Below, in pieces: positions 33,373 through 42,525 of a stretch of DNA of 64,000 nucleotides (within the stretch, counting starts at the first letter, position 1; each line of letters opens with the position of its first letter). Below the pieces are notes generated by a model that saw nothing but the letters and a program-made list of their open reading frames with translations, had not been told where the DNA came from and made no database searches. The position numbers were made by a program, and so were the translations under genes. Source of the stretch: Planctomycetaceae bacterium (GTDB taxonomy: Bacteria; Planctomycetota; Planctomycetia; Planctomycetales; Planctomycetaceae); the NCBI GenBank assembly GCA_016795145.1, contig JAEUII010000392.1, positions 1-64,000 of the forward strand, in the 5' to 3' direction.

Positions 33373-34599
33373 TCATTTCTTCGTTGGTAGCTGGATGGCT
33401 TTGTTGCTGGCGAGGATTTCCTGGACTTCCGGAGACACGGAGGTGAGTCCTGTCAGCACGAGCCGCTTGTTGTGTTGAACCAGGATGCGGGCAACTTCCG
33501 GGGTGAGACTTCTGATGCCGGACAGATCGAGTGTTGCCTGGTGGTCGGCAAGTTCAGTGGCAAGCTCAGGTGTCAGAGACGCCAGTTTCTTCAACAGCAG
33601 CGGGCAGTTGGCGGCAACCAGTCTTCGTGCGATGTCTGGTCGAAGCGAAGTCAGATTGTTGAGTGACAGGTAGGACGGCTTGTTGGCCGCGAGTTTTTCA
33701 GCGAGCATTGGATCTTCCAGTGATGTCAGTCCGCTCATCACCAGTTTGTCTGGATGGCTGGTCAGGATTTGCGCAGACGATTCGGAGAGTACTGGAACAG
33801 AATTGAGCCACAGAGGCCCGGGATGTCGGATCAGAATCTCCGCCTGAGTCTGGGAGATGGATTTCAGGCCGATGTCCAGCGTTCCTTTCTGTGTCACCAG
33901 CACTTCGAGGCAGTGATCAGGAACCTCGAACAGGTGACGCAGGCTCAGTAGGCCGGGAGATTCTGCAAGTTTTGTGGCAAGTTCCGTTGTGTTGATCGCG
34001 GTCACTGCTTCGAGCCGGAGCTTGCCGCTGCTCGCTGCCAGAATTCGTTCAGCGAGATCACTGTCGAACGATGTCAGCTTGGGCAACACGAGGAGACCGG
34101 CGTGCTGAGACAGAATCTGCGCCTTATCCTCTGGCATCGCGAAAAGTTCACCAAGGATCAGCATTCCGGAATGATCCATCAGAGGTTTGAGGTTGTTGTT
34201 GTCCAGATGGACTCCCATCAGTGACAGCGGTGCGGAGTGTTTCGCAAGGGCCGCGGCGGTTTCTGGTGAGAGCGTATTCAGAGCATCGAGCCTGAGCATT
34301 CCCGGATGGGATGCAAGTTCTGCGGCAGTCTCTGGTGTGAGTGACTTAAGAACCGAAAACTCAAGATCTCCCTTGCAGGCCGCCAGTTCCCGAGCGACCT
34401 CGGGGCCAAGTTCTTCCATGGCTCCAAGTGTCAGGACTGATTTGGGAGACTGATAACGTGCGACCAGAACACGTGCTTCTTCCGGTTTAAGGGCCGTACA
34501 GATCCGCAGGTCCCTCATTAGCTGAGCCGGCAAGTCACTGGCTGACCCAATCAGGATGGTGAAAACGATCAGCCAGATTCGCAGCGGCTTCCGGGTCAT
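33373..34599 (-). CDS. Secreted Leu-rich solenoid repeat protein
   Basis: A 408-residue protein with signal peptide RKPLRIWLIVFTILIGSAS. From about residue 50 to the end it is built of about 15 units of 22-24 residues with the pattern LxLxxLxSLxPExAxxLA, often ending in HPG. This resembles leucine-rich repeats with a helix-rich half, so a solenoid that binds protein or sugar is likely. Units are even in length with only a few degenerate ones near the middle (NNNLKPLMDHS, CLEVLVTQKG). ATG 34599 has GAGGGA close upstream. The family is planctomycete-like; the ligand is unknown. No partner is adjacent. Confidence 0.8.
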   Translation of the reverse strand: MTRKPLRIWLIVFTILIGSASDLPAQLMRDLRICTALKPEEARVLVARYQSPKSVLTLGAMEELGPEVARELAACKGDLEFSVLKSLTPETAAELASHPGMLRLDALNTLSPETAAALAKHSAPLSLMGVHLDNNNLKPLMDHSGMLILGELFAMPEDKAQILSQHAGLLVLPKLTSFDSDLAERILAASSGKLRLEAVTAINTTELATKLAESPGLLSLRHLFEVPDHCLEVLVTQKGTLDIGLKSISQTQAEILIRHPGPLWLNSVPVLSESSAQILTSHPDKLVMSGLTSLEDPMLAEKLAANKPSYLSLNNLTSLRPDIARRLVAANCPLLLKKLASLTPELATELADHQATLDLSGIRSLTPEVARILVQHNKRLVLTGLTSVSPEVQEILASNKAIQLPTKK

Positions 34600-34639
34600 G
34601 ATTCCCTCATTAGTGCAGAGTGTGATGAACGCGAACAAC

Positions 34640-34736
34640 CTGTTGAAAAACCATCGTCATTCCCGCAAAGGCGGGAATCCATGATCAGTGAGGCTCAGGA
34701 CTGCTTGGGGCCGCCGTTCCCGTTTTCGCGGGAATG
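34640..34736. repeat. IR4 repeat, long form
   Basis: CTGTTGAAAAACCATCGTCA leads to TTCCCGC/GCGGGAA, then CCATGATCAGTGAGGCTCAG, then a second TTCCCG/CGGGAA hairpin. The 56351 copy shares this order. Confidence 0.85.
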
Positions 34737-34950
34737 CAGAACGACGAGCAGCTGTTTCTGAATGGACTGCCAGGCAGGATAATCGATGAACACGCTTGCG
34801 ACCGAACACAATCGGACGAAGACCGGTGCCTTACAATTCTTTTGCGCTTTCTTTGGGACTCATGCTGTTCAGCATGACTCGATGCAAGACGCCTGATAAT
34901 CTGAGGGTTGATGGAGCTTTGGATTTCGTGTCGCAGATCTTGCGAGAGGT

Positions 34951-34985
34951 GCTGCGATTCGGGGATCTTTAGCAAGATCCACTAC
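34951..34985. repeat. R7 repeat (inverted)
   Basis: GGGGATCTTTAGCAAGATCC is followed by ACTAC. It is the reverse of the 20699 copy and lies 27 bp before metW. Confidence 0.8.
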
Positions 34986-35011
34986 AGACAACTCAGCCTC
35001 GTTCGATCCTC

Positions 35012-35683
35012 ATGGCAGCACCCGTTCGTTATCAAATCCCGGACCCGTCGGTCAAACTGACCGACGAGTTGATCATGCAGCACATTCACCGCAGCAGTCG
35101 AGTTATCGACCTGGGATGCGGTGACGGACGTTTGATGCAGCGCCTGCACCAGGAGCTTGACTGTGACGTGATGGGCGTGGAAGTTGAACATTCGAACATC
35201 GTGTCAGTCATTCAGCGTGGATTGCCGGCGATTGAGGCTGACCTGAATGATGGTCTGGTGGACATTCCGGACGGCAGTTTTGACTACGCCGTTCTGAGTC
35301 AGACGCTTCAGCAGGTGCGAAATCCCAAGCGTCTGCTGGTCGAAATGCTTCGAGTCGCGCGACGAGCCCTTGTAGTTGTTCCGAACTTCGGACACTGGCG
35401 AGTCCGTCTGGAGGTCTTGCGTCGCGGACGAACGCCGATCACGGAAACTCTACCTTATGAATGGTACGAGACTCCCAATCTGCACTTCATGTCGATGAGG
35501 GACTTTCGAGATCTGATGGATTCGATTGGACTCCGCATTGTGAAGGAAAGCCCCATCATTCGAGGCCGTGCGGTGGACCGGCTGATGGCGGCAAATTTGA
35601 GAGCCGACAGTGCGTTCTATCTGCTGGAGCGAGACTCCAGCCGCCCTGCTGAACCGGCAAAAACTGCCGGAGGACGCAGCTAG
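35012..35683 (+). CDS. metW: MetW-like methyltransferase-fold protein
   Basis: A 223-residue protein with the class I methyltransferase core: VIDLGCGDGRLM (SAM loop), GVEVEHSNI (acidic end of strand 2) and SFDYAVLSQTLQQV (motif II region), followed by PNFGHWRVRLEVLRRGR and YEWYETPNLHFMSMRDF, which are MetW hallmarks. MetW works with homoserine acyltransferase MetX in methionine synthesis; metX is not in the window. The C-terminal 15 residues are a short basic/Pro tail. ATG 35012 was chosen (LIVDP-type start, MAAPVRYQIPDP). It is cytoplasmic. Confidence 0.9.
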   Translation: MAAPVRYQIPDPSVKLTDELIMQHIHRSSRVIDLGCGDGRLMQRLHQELDCDVMGVEVEHSNIVSVIQRGLPAIEADLNDGLVDIPDGSFDYAVLSQTLQQVRNPKRLLVEMLRVARRALVVVPNFGHWRVRLEVLRRGRTPITETLPYEWYETPNLHFMSMRDFRDLMDSIGLRIVKESPIIRGRAVDRLMAANLRADSAFYLLERDSSRPAEPAKTAGGRS

Positions 35684-35840
35684 AAGCGGAAACGCCTGTT
35701 TTTTGAAGCATTTTTGAGGGGGCTGACCCCGCATTTGAGCAGCGTGGCGGCAGAACCTATTGACCCAAAGAGAATTTCGGGCGTACGGTTCTCTGTAATC
35801 TCCAGAATTCTCTCCTCTGCTTTCCGCCGACTGCAACCAC

Positions 35841-37088
35841 ATGGATGGGCGTTGCTTCAGCATTCTGTTTGTTTCCGCGCTCCTTGCGCCGCCGTTGATG
35901 GCGATGCCGCAAAGCAGCCGCGCGGAATCCCAGCAGGCTGATCCGCTCGCAACTGAAGGCATGCAGTCGGAGCGTCAGCCTTCGCGACAGAAGGAACGGG
36001 TTCTGGTTCTTGTCGATGGCAAGGTGGTTCGATCTGCGTTTACGCCTCGACCAGATGGCTACGATGTGGTCGTTCCCGGCGGTCGACTGTTTGTGGAATC
36101 ATCGCGCGTGCGGCTTGCTGCAAAAGATATGGCAGATGCGTATCGACTGATGCGAGCTTCCTATCAGGAACTCACGCCGGAAACCCATCTTGAAATTGCT
36201 CGTTGGTGTCTGGCAAATCAGCTGCCAGCAGAAGGACAGCGTGAGCTTCTGGATGCGCTGCAGCTTGATCCCAATCGAAAAGACATCAGGCGACTGCTGG
36301 AATCAACGATGAAGTCGCAGACTGAGAAAGCCACCGAAAGTGGATCCGGTCTGACTCAGTACCCAGCTCTGCGAGCCCCTGCAGACGCCCCCGAATCGCG
36401 ATCTCTCGCCGGGTTGTCAGCGGGTGTTGCTCAGGAATTCGTGCGTCATGTTCAGCCTTTGCTGACCAATAAGTGTTCAAGCACCGGGTGTCACGGTCCT
36501 TCGACGACCTCCGAGTTCAAAGTAACGTCAGCTCGCAACGGCAGTCAGCCATTGATCGCCGAACGCAACCTTGCTGCTGTCCTGAAGTATGTGGACGCAA
36601 CGAATCCAGAAGAGAGCATTCTGCTGCAGATGCTGGATCGTCAGCATGGTGGCATGACATCGCCAATCTTTCGCGGGCGTTCCGGAACCCAGCAGCAGAA
36701 AGTCCTGCGAGACTGGGTGTTCGCTGCATCGGCAGATATTGCACCTGAAGCAGCGCGAGCAAGAACTCGCCGGAAAACAGAAATTGAACTCGTCTCACAC
36801 TCGTCTTCTGCCGAAGTCAGTCGAAAGACGGAATTGTCGGAACATGCGCACGGTCGAATCGCACAAAAAGGGGAATCTGACCAAAGTTTCCTCAAGGCCG
36901 CGAAGCGAGCCACGCAGCCCGACGCCTTTGATCCTGATGAATTCAACGAGAGATTTCATTCTTCTGCCGGCGGTTCTGCTGAAACGCCACAGACGGAGAA
37001 TGGTATCTTGAATGCTCCTGCGACAGGACCAGCTCCTGGCCAGGAATCCGGTCCCTTTGAGGATGCGGCTTTCGGAGGTTCCCCATGA
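35841..37088 (+). CDS. Secreted protein with a CX4CH motif
   Basis: A 415-residue exported protein. The signal peptide SILFVSALLAPPLMAMP is followed by a beta-rich domain (VLVLVDGKVVRSAFTPRPDG) and a helical TPR-like stretch (LEIARWCLANQLPAEGQREL). At about residue 210, VQPLLTNKCSSTGCHGPSTT carries a CX4CH motif, a variant of the c-type heme site, in a context like planctomycete cytochrome modules (VQPLLxxKCxxCHG). If it binds heme, it is a periplasmic or surface cytochrome. The tail is Pro/Gly-rich and low in complexity. Its stop overlaps the next gene by 4 bp (ATGA), so the two are coupled. Confidence 0.7.
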   Translation: MDGRCFSILFVSALLAPPLMAMPQSSRAESQQADPLATEGMQSERQPSRQKERVLVLVDGKVVRSAFTPRPDGYDVVVPGGRLFVESSRVRLAAKDMADAYRLMRASYQELTPETHLEIARWCLANQLPAEGQRELLDALQLDPNRKDIRRLLESTMKSQTEKATESGSGLTQYPALRAPADAPESRSLAGLSAGVAQEFVRHVQPLLTNKCSSTGCHGPSTTSEFKVTSARNGSQPLIAERNLAAVLKYVDATNPEESILLQMLDRQHGGMTSPIFRGRSGTQQQKVLRDWVFAASADIAPEAARARTRRKTEIELVSHSSSAEVSRKTELSEHAHGRIAQKGESDQSFLKAAKRATQPDAFDPDEFNERFHSSAGGSAETPQTENGILNAPATGPAPGQESGPFEDAAFGGSP

Positions 37089-38422
37089 ACAAGAAGTTTG
37101 TCCTGATCACCCTGGCGGGAAGTCTGCTGGTCAGCACCGGCTGCTCGAAGAGTCGCTGGTTTACCAGAAAAGACTATGCAGAATCCCAGGATCCATTCAT
37201 GGAAACCGAAGCTGTGGCTTCAACGTCAGGAGCCGACAAGGCAGGACGAGCCACGTTGGATGATTCACCAGCAAGCTCCGGTGCCGTTGCGGACACTCGC
37301 CCTCTCTCTGGCCCGAAGCCGATTCAAAGAGTTGGAAGTTTGACGGACCCGGCAAACCCTGGTCCTCCAGTCAGCCGCGCGGTGTATCCGGAATCGGAAG
37401 CGACTGCGGCTGTTCCAAAGAGTGCGACTCCAGGAGTCACTCGTTCCTATCAGGGCAGCGAGCTCTCCGGATATCTGCAGAAGCGCCGAGCAGAAGTTGA
37501 AACGAAGACGGCTGACGTGACTGCCCAGGCGGGCTCGGCCATCAACAATGAAGCGGCTGCAGCAAAGTCCACTGCCACGGCATTGACGACTCCGCGACAA
37601 TCTCCCGCTGCAAGAGCGGCAGCAATGCCAAAACTCTCCGAAGAAGCAGCAGGCTTCAACAGCTTCCTCGAACAGGGCGCGCGAACAGCTGACAGCGCAG
37701 CGTCGACCGCACGCAATGCAGCAGCAACAGTTCAGGAAACAGAAGATGCCGCTGCAGACTTTGCTGACTTCGCTGCTCAGAAGCAGGCAGAATGGTCAAC
37801 GGAAGCGAGTGACGCTCCGGCAACGATCAGGAAGACAGCAGGCAATGCCACAGCATCAGCCCGCAACTCGGCTCAGACAATGGTCGATGATTTCGTCGAA
37901 CACGTGAACTCGCCTGCCGCGTCCGGTGGCAGTGAGTTTGAGTCAGATGAGTTCGCTGCTGATGATGCTTCCGCAATGAGCGGTGAAGAGGAGGCAGAGA
38001 GTGCTCAGCCTCTGATCAGGAAGCCAGCGGCTGCGGCGTCCGAATTTGACGCAAATCCAGAAGCCAACCCATTTGACGAATTTGAAGCGCCGGCTCCGCG
38101 AGCTGCGACTCCAAAGGCTGCAAAGCCGGTTGCTGCAAAGACACCTGCCCCGAAGGCCAGTGTTTCGAAGGCACCTGCTGCGAAGCCAGCTCCAGCAGCG
38201 TCTTCCAGCAGCGAGTTCGAAGAGAACCCGTTTGAGAATCCATTTGCTGAGGCACCCGCCAAAGCAGCCTCACCAAAGCCCGCGGCATCCAAGTCTGCAG
38301 GCAGTGGTGCAAAGAGTCCTGCCGGCTCCAGTGCCCCGGCGAAGAAAACGGCTGAACCTGCGGTGGACGATTCGTTCGGTTTCGGCACAGGCTGGAAGCC
38401 CGCAAATCTCTCAACGCCATAA
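37085..38422 (+). CDS. Ala-rich lipoprotein with NPF motifs
   Basis: A 445-residue lipoprotein: MNKKFVLITLAGSLLVSTGC with lipobox STGC. The rest is low complexity, rich in Ala, Ser, Lys, Pro and Glu, with a central helical Ala/Thr region (about residues 140-280) and a Pro/Ala/Lys tail. NPF occurs several times in acidic settings (EANPFDEFEAP, EENPFENPFAEAP) near residues 320-395. It overlaps the upstream CX4CH gene by 4 bp, so both are made from one mRNA. It is probably anchored to the outer membrane. No enzyme motif is seen and no family is recognised. Confidence 0.7.
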   Translation: MNKKFVLITLAGSLLVSTGCSKSRWFTRKDYAESQDPFMETEAVASTSGADKAGRATLDDSPASSGAVADTRPLSGPKPIQRVGSLTDPANPGPPVSRAVYPESEATAAVPKSATPGVTRSYQGSELSGYLQKRRAEVETKTADVTAQAGSAINNEAAAAKSTATALTTPRQSPAARAAAMPKLSEEAAGFNSFLEQGARTADSAASTARNAAATVQETEDAAADFADFAAQKQAEWSTEASDAPATIRKTAGNATASARNSAQTMVDDFVEHVNSPAASGGSEFESDEFAADDASAMSGEEEAESAQPLIRKPAAAASEFDANPEANPFDEFEAPAPRAATPKAAKPVAAKTPAPKASVSKAPAAKPAPAASSSSEFEENPFENPFAEAPAKAASPKPAASKSAGSGAKSPAGSSAPAKKTAEPAVDDSFGFGTGWKPANLSTP

Positions 38423-38448
38423 GCGAGTTGAGTCAGGAAAGTCATTGC

Positions 38449-38482
38449 GAATTCCCAGAGGATCTTTGTCCCCTGGGAATTC
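38449..38482 (+). terminator. Hairpin terminator after lipoprotein gene
   Basis: GAATTCCCAG (38449-38458) pairs exactly with CTGGGAATTC (38473-38482) over a 14-nt loop, with T-rich sequence after it. It ends the metW/CX4CH/lipoprotein stretch. Confidence 0.75.
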
Positions 38483-38772
38483 TCGTTTCTACTCCTTGGT
38501 GGGCATTCGGATGAAATCGCGGATTCCTCTGATTATTCCGCGCGTCCGGGATTCCTGCGCCTGACACTTCGCTTTCGTGCGACGGAGAATCCGACCAATC
38601 ATTGGAGTGCCCCTGAATCGGCGATATACTAGGCCACTCGTCGCCGCAGCGAGCGGTGGAATTTCGTCGATGCACACACCGTGCATTTCACTCATTCAGT
38701 CAGTTGCTTGTCCTACAGACGCTACTGGCTGGAAGGCATCGGGGATCTTCGGATCTCTGTGAAAAACCAGGT

Positions 38773-40419
38773 ATGGACGAACTGCAACACGAATGCGGCG
38801 TAGCGGCTGTTTACCACCTGAATTCAGGGGAGATCAGCCCGCTGATTCCGCGTCTGCGTCGCAAGGACAAGACACTGATTGATCCGGCCACGGAAGATCC
38901 AGTGGTTGTCCGAAACCGTGCGTCGCGTCTCGTGCCGGGCATGCTTCTGGACATGCAGAATCGAGGACAGTTGGCGGCTGGAATTACCAGCTACAACCCG
39001 GAACGTCTGCAGCTGATTCAGACACATAAAGATGTCGGCGGCGTGGCGGAAGTTTTCCGCATGAACCACGAAGACCGCTACAAGGCTCTGATGACAGAGC
39101 ACGCTGGTCAGGCGGCGATCGGTCATGTTCGATATGCGACCTGTGGGAAAGATGATCCCACGTATGCTCAGCCTTTTGAACGCCAGCACATTGCTCGTTC
39201 CAAGTGGTTCAGCTTTGCCTTCAACGGTCAGCTTGCCAATTACATTGATCTGCGACAGGAACTGCTGCAGACAACGGACTTCCATCTGACTCGCGAGACA
39301 GACACAGAAATCCTGCACCACCTGATTGGTCATGAGCTGTCTCTGAATCCGGTCATTACGCCTGTAGAGCTGCTGCGAACTCTGGCGGCTCGCCTGGATG
39401 GATCCTGGAACATCGTCTTCCTGAATGCTCGAGGACAGATGTTTGTTTCCCGCGATCCGCTGGGAATGCGCCCGTTGTGTTACGCTCATGAAGGTTCGTT
39501 GTTCGCGGCGGCCAGTGAAAGCGTAGCACTGACGCACCTGGGATTCGCGGAAGACAGTGTTCACAATGTTCCGCCCGGTCATGTTGTGATTGTGGACGGT
39601 ACGTCAGTGAAGGTCGAGAAGTTCGCGGAGTCTCCTCGCCAGGCGCATTGCTTCTTCGAATGGATCTACTTCGCAAACGCCGGCAGTAACTTTGATAATG
39701 CCGGGGTGTACCTGTCTCGTAAGCGACTGGGCGAAGAACTGGCTCGCCGTGAAACTCTGACGATCGCGGACGACGTCATCGTTGTGCCAGTGCCTGACAC
39801 GGCCAAGGCCGCAGCGGACAGCATGGCATTCCAGCTGAAAGTTCCTTCGCTCGAAGGTCTGATCCGCAATCGCTACATCGGACGCACGTTTATCGAAGGC
39901 AATAATCGAGCTGACAAGGTTCGCATGAAGTACACGCCGCTGCCGGAAATCATGGAAGGCAAGCGCGTGCTGCTCGTGGATGATTCGATCGTTCGAGCCA
40001 CCACGCTGCGAGAACTGCTGGCACTGCTGAAGTCACGAGGGCGTGCGAAGGAGATTCATGTTCGAATCGCCTGTCCACCGATTATCGCTCCGTGTTTCTA
40101 CGGCATTGATATGTCGACAGTCAGCGAATTGTTCGCGCCGAACTTCATGAGCGGGAACGTGATTACTCCGGAAGAAGAACAGGCGATGGCCGACGCGATC
40201 GGCGCTGACAGTCTTCGATATCTCCCGATTGAATCGCTCGCTTCCTGCGTTGGGCTGCCTTCGACAACTTTGTGCCAGGCCTGCGTCAACGGCGTCTATC
40301 CAACGCTGGCCGGCGAGCAGATGTACGCGAAAGCTCAGGAGAAGGCCGCTCAGGAATGTGAGAACGGCGGCAAGTGCGGCGGCCAGGCGTGGGAAACTCG
40401 CGAACGGATTTACGTGTAG
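38773..40419 (+). CDS. purF: Amidophosphoribosyltransferase
   Basis: A 548-residue glutamine-dependent enzyme for the first step of purine synthesis (PRPP to phosphoribosylamine). From ATG 38773 it begins [13 protein letters not shown]: Cys8 would be the N-terminal nucleophile after removal of a seven-residue propeptide. Glutaminase-domain motifs are [26 protein letters not shown] and [13 protein letters not shown]. The PRTase domain has the PRPP loop [13 protein letters not shown]. It is longer than E. coli PurF and several motifs differ (ATCG for STAG), so a paralogue cannot be excluded. The TAG stop is the first TAG of an IR3 repeat. The frame upstream of 38773 is not protein-like. Confidence 0.85.
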   Translation: MDELQHECGVAAVYHLNSGEISPLIPRLRRKDKTLIDPATEDPVVVRNRASRLVPGMLLDMQNRGQLAAGITSYNPERLQLIQTHKDVGGVAEVFRMNHEDRYKALMTEHAGQAAIGHVRYATCGKDDPTYAQPFERQHIARSKWFSFAFNGQLANYIDLRQELLQTTDFHLTRETDTEILHHLIGHELSLNPVITPVELLRTLAARLDGSWNIVFLNARGQMFVSRDPLGMRPLCYAHEGSLFAAASESVALTHLGFAEDSVHNVPPGHVVIVDGTSVKVEKFAESPRQAHCFFEWIYFANAGSNFDNAGVYLSRKRLGEELARRETLTIADDVIVVPVPDTAKAAADSMAFQLKVPSLEGLIRNRYIGRTFIEGNNRADKVRMKYTPLPEIMEGKRVLLVDDSIVRATTLRELLALLKSRGRAKEIHVRIACPPIIAPCFYGIDMSTVSELFAPNFMSGNVITPEEEQAMADAIGADSLRYLPIESLASCVGLPSTTLCQACVNGVYPTLAGEQMYAKAQEKAAQECENGGKCGGQAWETRERIYV

Positions 40420-40650
40420 GTCCTTTCTGCTGGGCGAGGCAGGCGTGACCTACTGTAGGTTCTTTCTGCCGGAAAGGACTTTCGCCGACAGGCGAACCTC
40501 GTTCTGGCCCGTTCATCATCCAAACCCTCACGAAGCAAAGGCATCACATGGTGATGTCGTTCCCACGTTGTGCTTTGAAGAACGTGGCGGCTGACAGGGG
40601 CGCTGGTCGCGGCTGGGCCGCGAAGTGCCGCTCGGCAAGCGTCACGTGTA
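40415..40650. repeat. IR3 repeat, long form, supplying purF stop
   Basis: It starts TGTAGGTCC, the TAG of which ends purF, with a second TGTAGGTTC at about 40455. The CCACGTT...AACGTGG and CGCTGGTCGCGGCTGGGCCG parts match the 31863 copy. The right end is diverged. Confidence 0.8.
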
Positions 40651-40653
40651 CAC

Positions 40654-42165
40654 TCACACCACAATGCCATCAAAGTAAAACCACGGCCACGTACGCGTCT
40701 GCAGCGTCTTCACTGTGGCCTCATCGAACTGCTGCAGCTCCTGAAGCGAAGGAGCAATCAGCGCAGCGACGGTGTCCTTGAGCTGATCGTTCAGCTGCTG
40801 AATCTCACGACCCAGCTGTTTTCCGGACTGCCCTTCTCCGCGCTGGCTCTTCATCATTGCGACTCGTTCATCGCGCTGGGCGACAAGTTGTGCGAGCCGC
40901 TGTTCATCGTCTGGGGAGAAGACCGCCTGTCCGAAGTATCGCTGAGGATTGAACTGAAGATCACGCAGCTGGGAATTGAGCGTCTGGAGTTTTTCGAAGC
41001 GCTGCCGTTGCTCTTCGAACAGGTATTGCGACGTCGTCACGACAGCCACAGGTGATGGCTGTTCCTTCCACCATGCGTGGATCAATCGGTCCGTGAATTC
41101 GTCATAGCGTCCGCCGCCGGTGCCGTGAATAAACACGTCGCTGAACAGAAGTCTCAGCGTCGCTGTAATCAACGCCCCGCGAGGAACCAGGCGAAGTCCC
41201 TGGAACAACAGAGCAGTCAGGTTTTCCATTTCCAGACCGCGGTGCATTTCAGTCAGCCGGCTTCCCCCGGCGCATAGCCATCGCTCGGAGTTGTTTGTCG
41301 TCAGAGACACAATCTCGCGAGTGCCCGACGCGGTATTCACCACCCAGAACGGCAGCTCGAACTGATCGCCCGAGTGCTTCAGGTTCGGGAACGGGTTGGC
41401 ATCGTTGCGTATGTTGTGCTCGGTTCGAAACTGGTCGAGCGACGTGTTGTAGCAGTGATGGAAGTCACTGGCTCTGTGGAGTATTGCTCCAAAAAACTGC
41501 AGCACTTCTGGCAGGCAGCAGACGGAACTGAGCGGAATCTCCAACATGTGTCCGCCGATGGCACGGGATCGACGGATCAGCGTGTTTGCAGCAATTGTCG
41601 ATGTGGTCTGCAGAGCCAGGTAGTCCTGAAAGATCTTCTCGGCACGAGTCGCTTCATCAGCGCAGCCGCAGTCTCGCAGGCCTTTCATCGCTTTGGAAAA
41701 AACGGCCTCTCGTTCGGACGCCGATCGCAGCTGTGACGAATGATAGAGTCCGTTGTTGCTGGCGATGCTGACAGTGCTGACAGATTTTTTTGTTGTGACA
41801 GAGCCGGACGTCTCGGCAGAAGGATACTGCAGTTCCCCGGCATCGCCTTCATCCGTGTCGATAATCAGAGCAATCGCGGTGGCCTGATGCTGCGACGCGA
41901 ACGATTCGGCAACAACATACTTGGCCGCAAGTCCCGGATGAAAGATCACCGGCTGATGCCCGGTCATGACGACCATCGAACGCGGACTCGTGCCGATCAG
42001 CAGATCCTCCGGAACAGACCGCTGTTCGGATTGATACAGAGCAGCGAGCCAGCGTCGCGATTCGGTGATCAGGCGATCCTGAGCCCGCTGTCGAAGCGAT
42101 GCCAGAGTCTCCGAGGCCGGCTGCCACGGTTCAGATGGCCATTGCGACAGCGGAGGCTCAATCAT
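40654..42165 (-). CDS. Conserved protein of uncertain function (BshC-like?)
   Basis: A 503-residue cytoplasmic protein. Features: VVMTGHQPVIFHPGLAAKYV near residue 70, reminiscent of the TGQQ-type nucleotide-site loop in BshC, the cysteine-adding enzyme of bacillithiol synthesis; FIHGTGGGRYDEFTDRLIHA near residue 360; and a helical coiled-coil segment (about 380-490, LNSQLRDLQ... EIQQLNDQLKDTVAAL), also placed as in BshC. The central PGE-type motif of BshC is not evident, so the assignment is tentative. No thiol-synthesis gene is adjacent. ATG 42165 is chosen because the frame above it runs into an IR6 repeat. Confidence 0.6.
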   Translation of the reverse strand: MIEPPLSQWPSEPWQPASETLASLRQRAQDRLITESRRWLAALYQSEQRSVPEDLLIGTSPRSMVVMTGHQPVIFHPGLAAKYVVAESFASQHQATAIALIIDTDEGDAGELQYPSAETSGSVTTKKSVSTVSIASNNGLYHSSQLRSASEREAVFSKAMKGLRDCGCADEATRAEKIFQDYLALQTTSTIAANTLIRRSRAIGGHMLEIPLSSVCCLPEVLQFFGAILHRASDFHHCYNTSLDQFRTEHNIRNDANPFPNLKHSGDQFELPFWVVNTASGTREIVSLTTNNSERWLCAGGSRLTEMHRGLEMENLTALLFQGLRLVPRGALITATLRLLFSDVFIHGTGGGRYDEFTDRLIHAWWKEQPSPVAVVTTSQYLFEEQRQRFEKLQTLNSQLRDLQFNPQRYFGQAVFSPDDEQRLAQLVAQRDERVAMMKSQRGEGQSGKQLGREIQQLNDQLKDTVAALIAPSLQELQQFDEATVKTLQTRTWPWFYFDGIVV

Positions 42166-42191
42166 GCTCGCATTCGATCCCGTTGAAGATT

Positions 42192-42467
42192 GCGGCAAGG
42201 CGCGCGCCTTCCGGCGACAACAGACAACAACCGGAGGGCTTGCGCCCTTCCGCTACTTGTGGAACAAGTATGGAAAGAAGTGACACTTCGTAACCCGACA
42301 CGTCAGTGAGGGATAAAAGGCCACAAAGTGATCCAGGAAGATCCCTCGCTGACGCTGCGGGTTGGGATGAATCAACAGACGGCTGGTGCTTCATCATGCT
42401 TTGAATTTTGGAGTGTGGACGATGCGAAGACTGCTGAGATTCAGGGATCTTTAGCAAGATCCACTAC
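42192..42467. repeat. Nest of IR6, IR5 and R7 repeats
   Basis: 42192-42256 is IR6 (GCGGCAAGG...CCTTCCGG, then CCGGAGGG...CCGCTAC). 42292-42363 is IR5 (AACCCGACACGTCAGTGAGG to CTCGCTGACGCTGCGGGTT). 42431-42467 is R7 inverted. They fill the gap between two minus-strand genes. Confidence 0.85.
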
Positions 42468-42525
42468 GTCCAATGCAGGATCCTCGACGTTCAACCCGAA
42501 CTGTTCGTCTTAACCACGCACCAGA

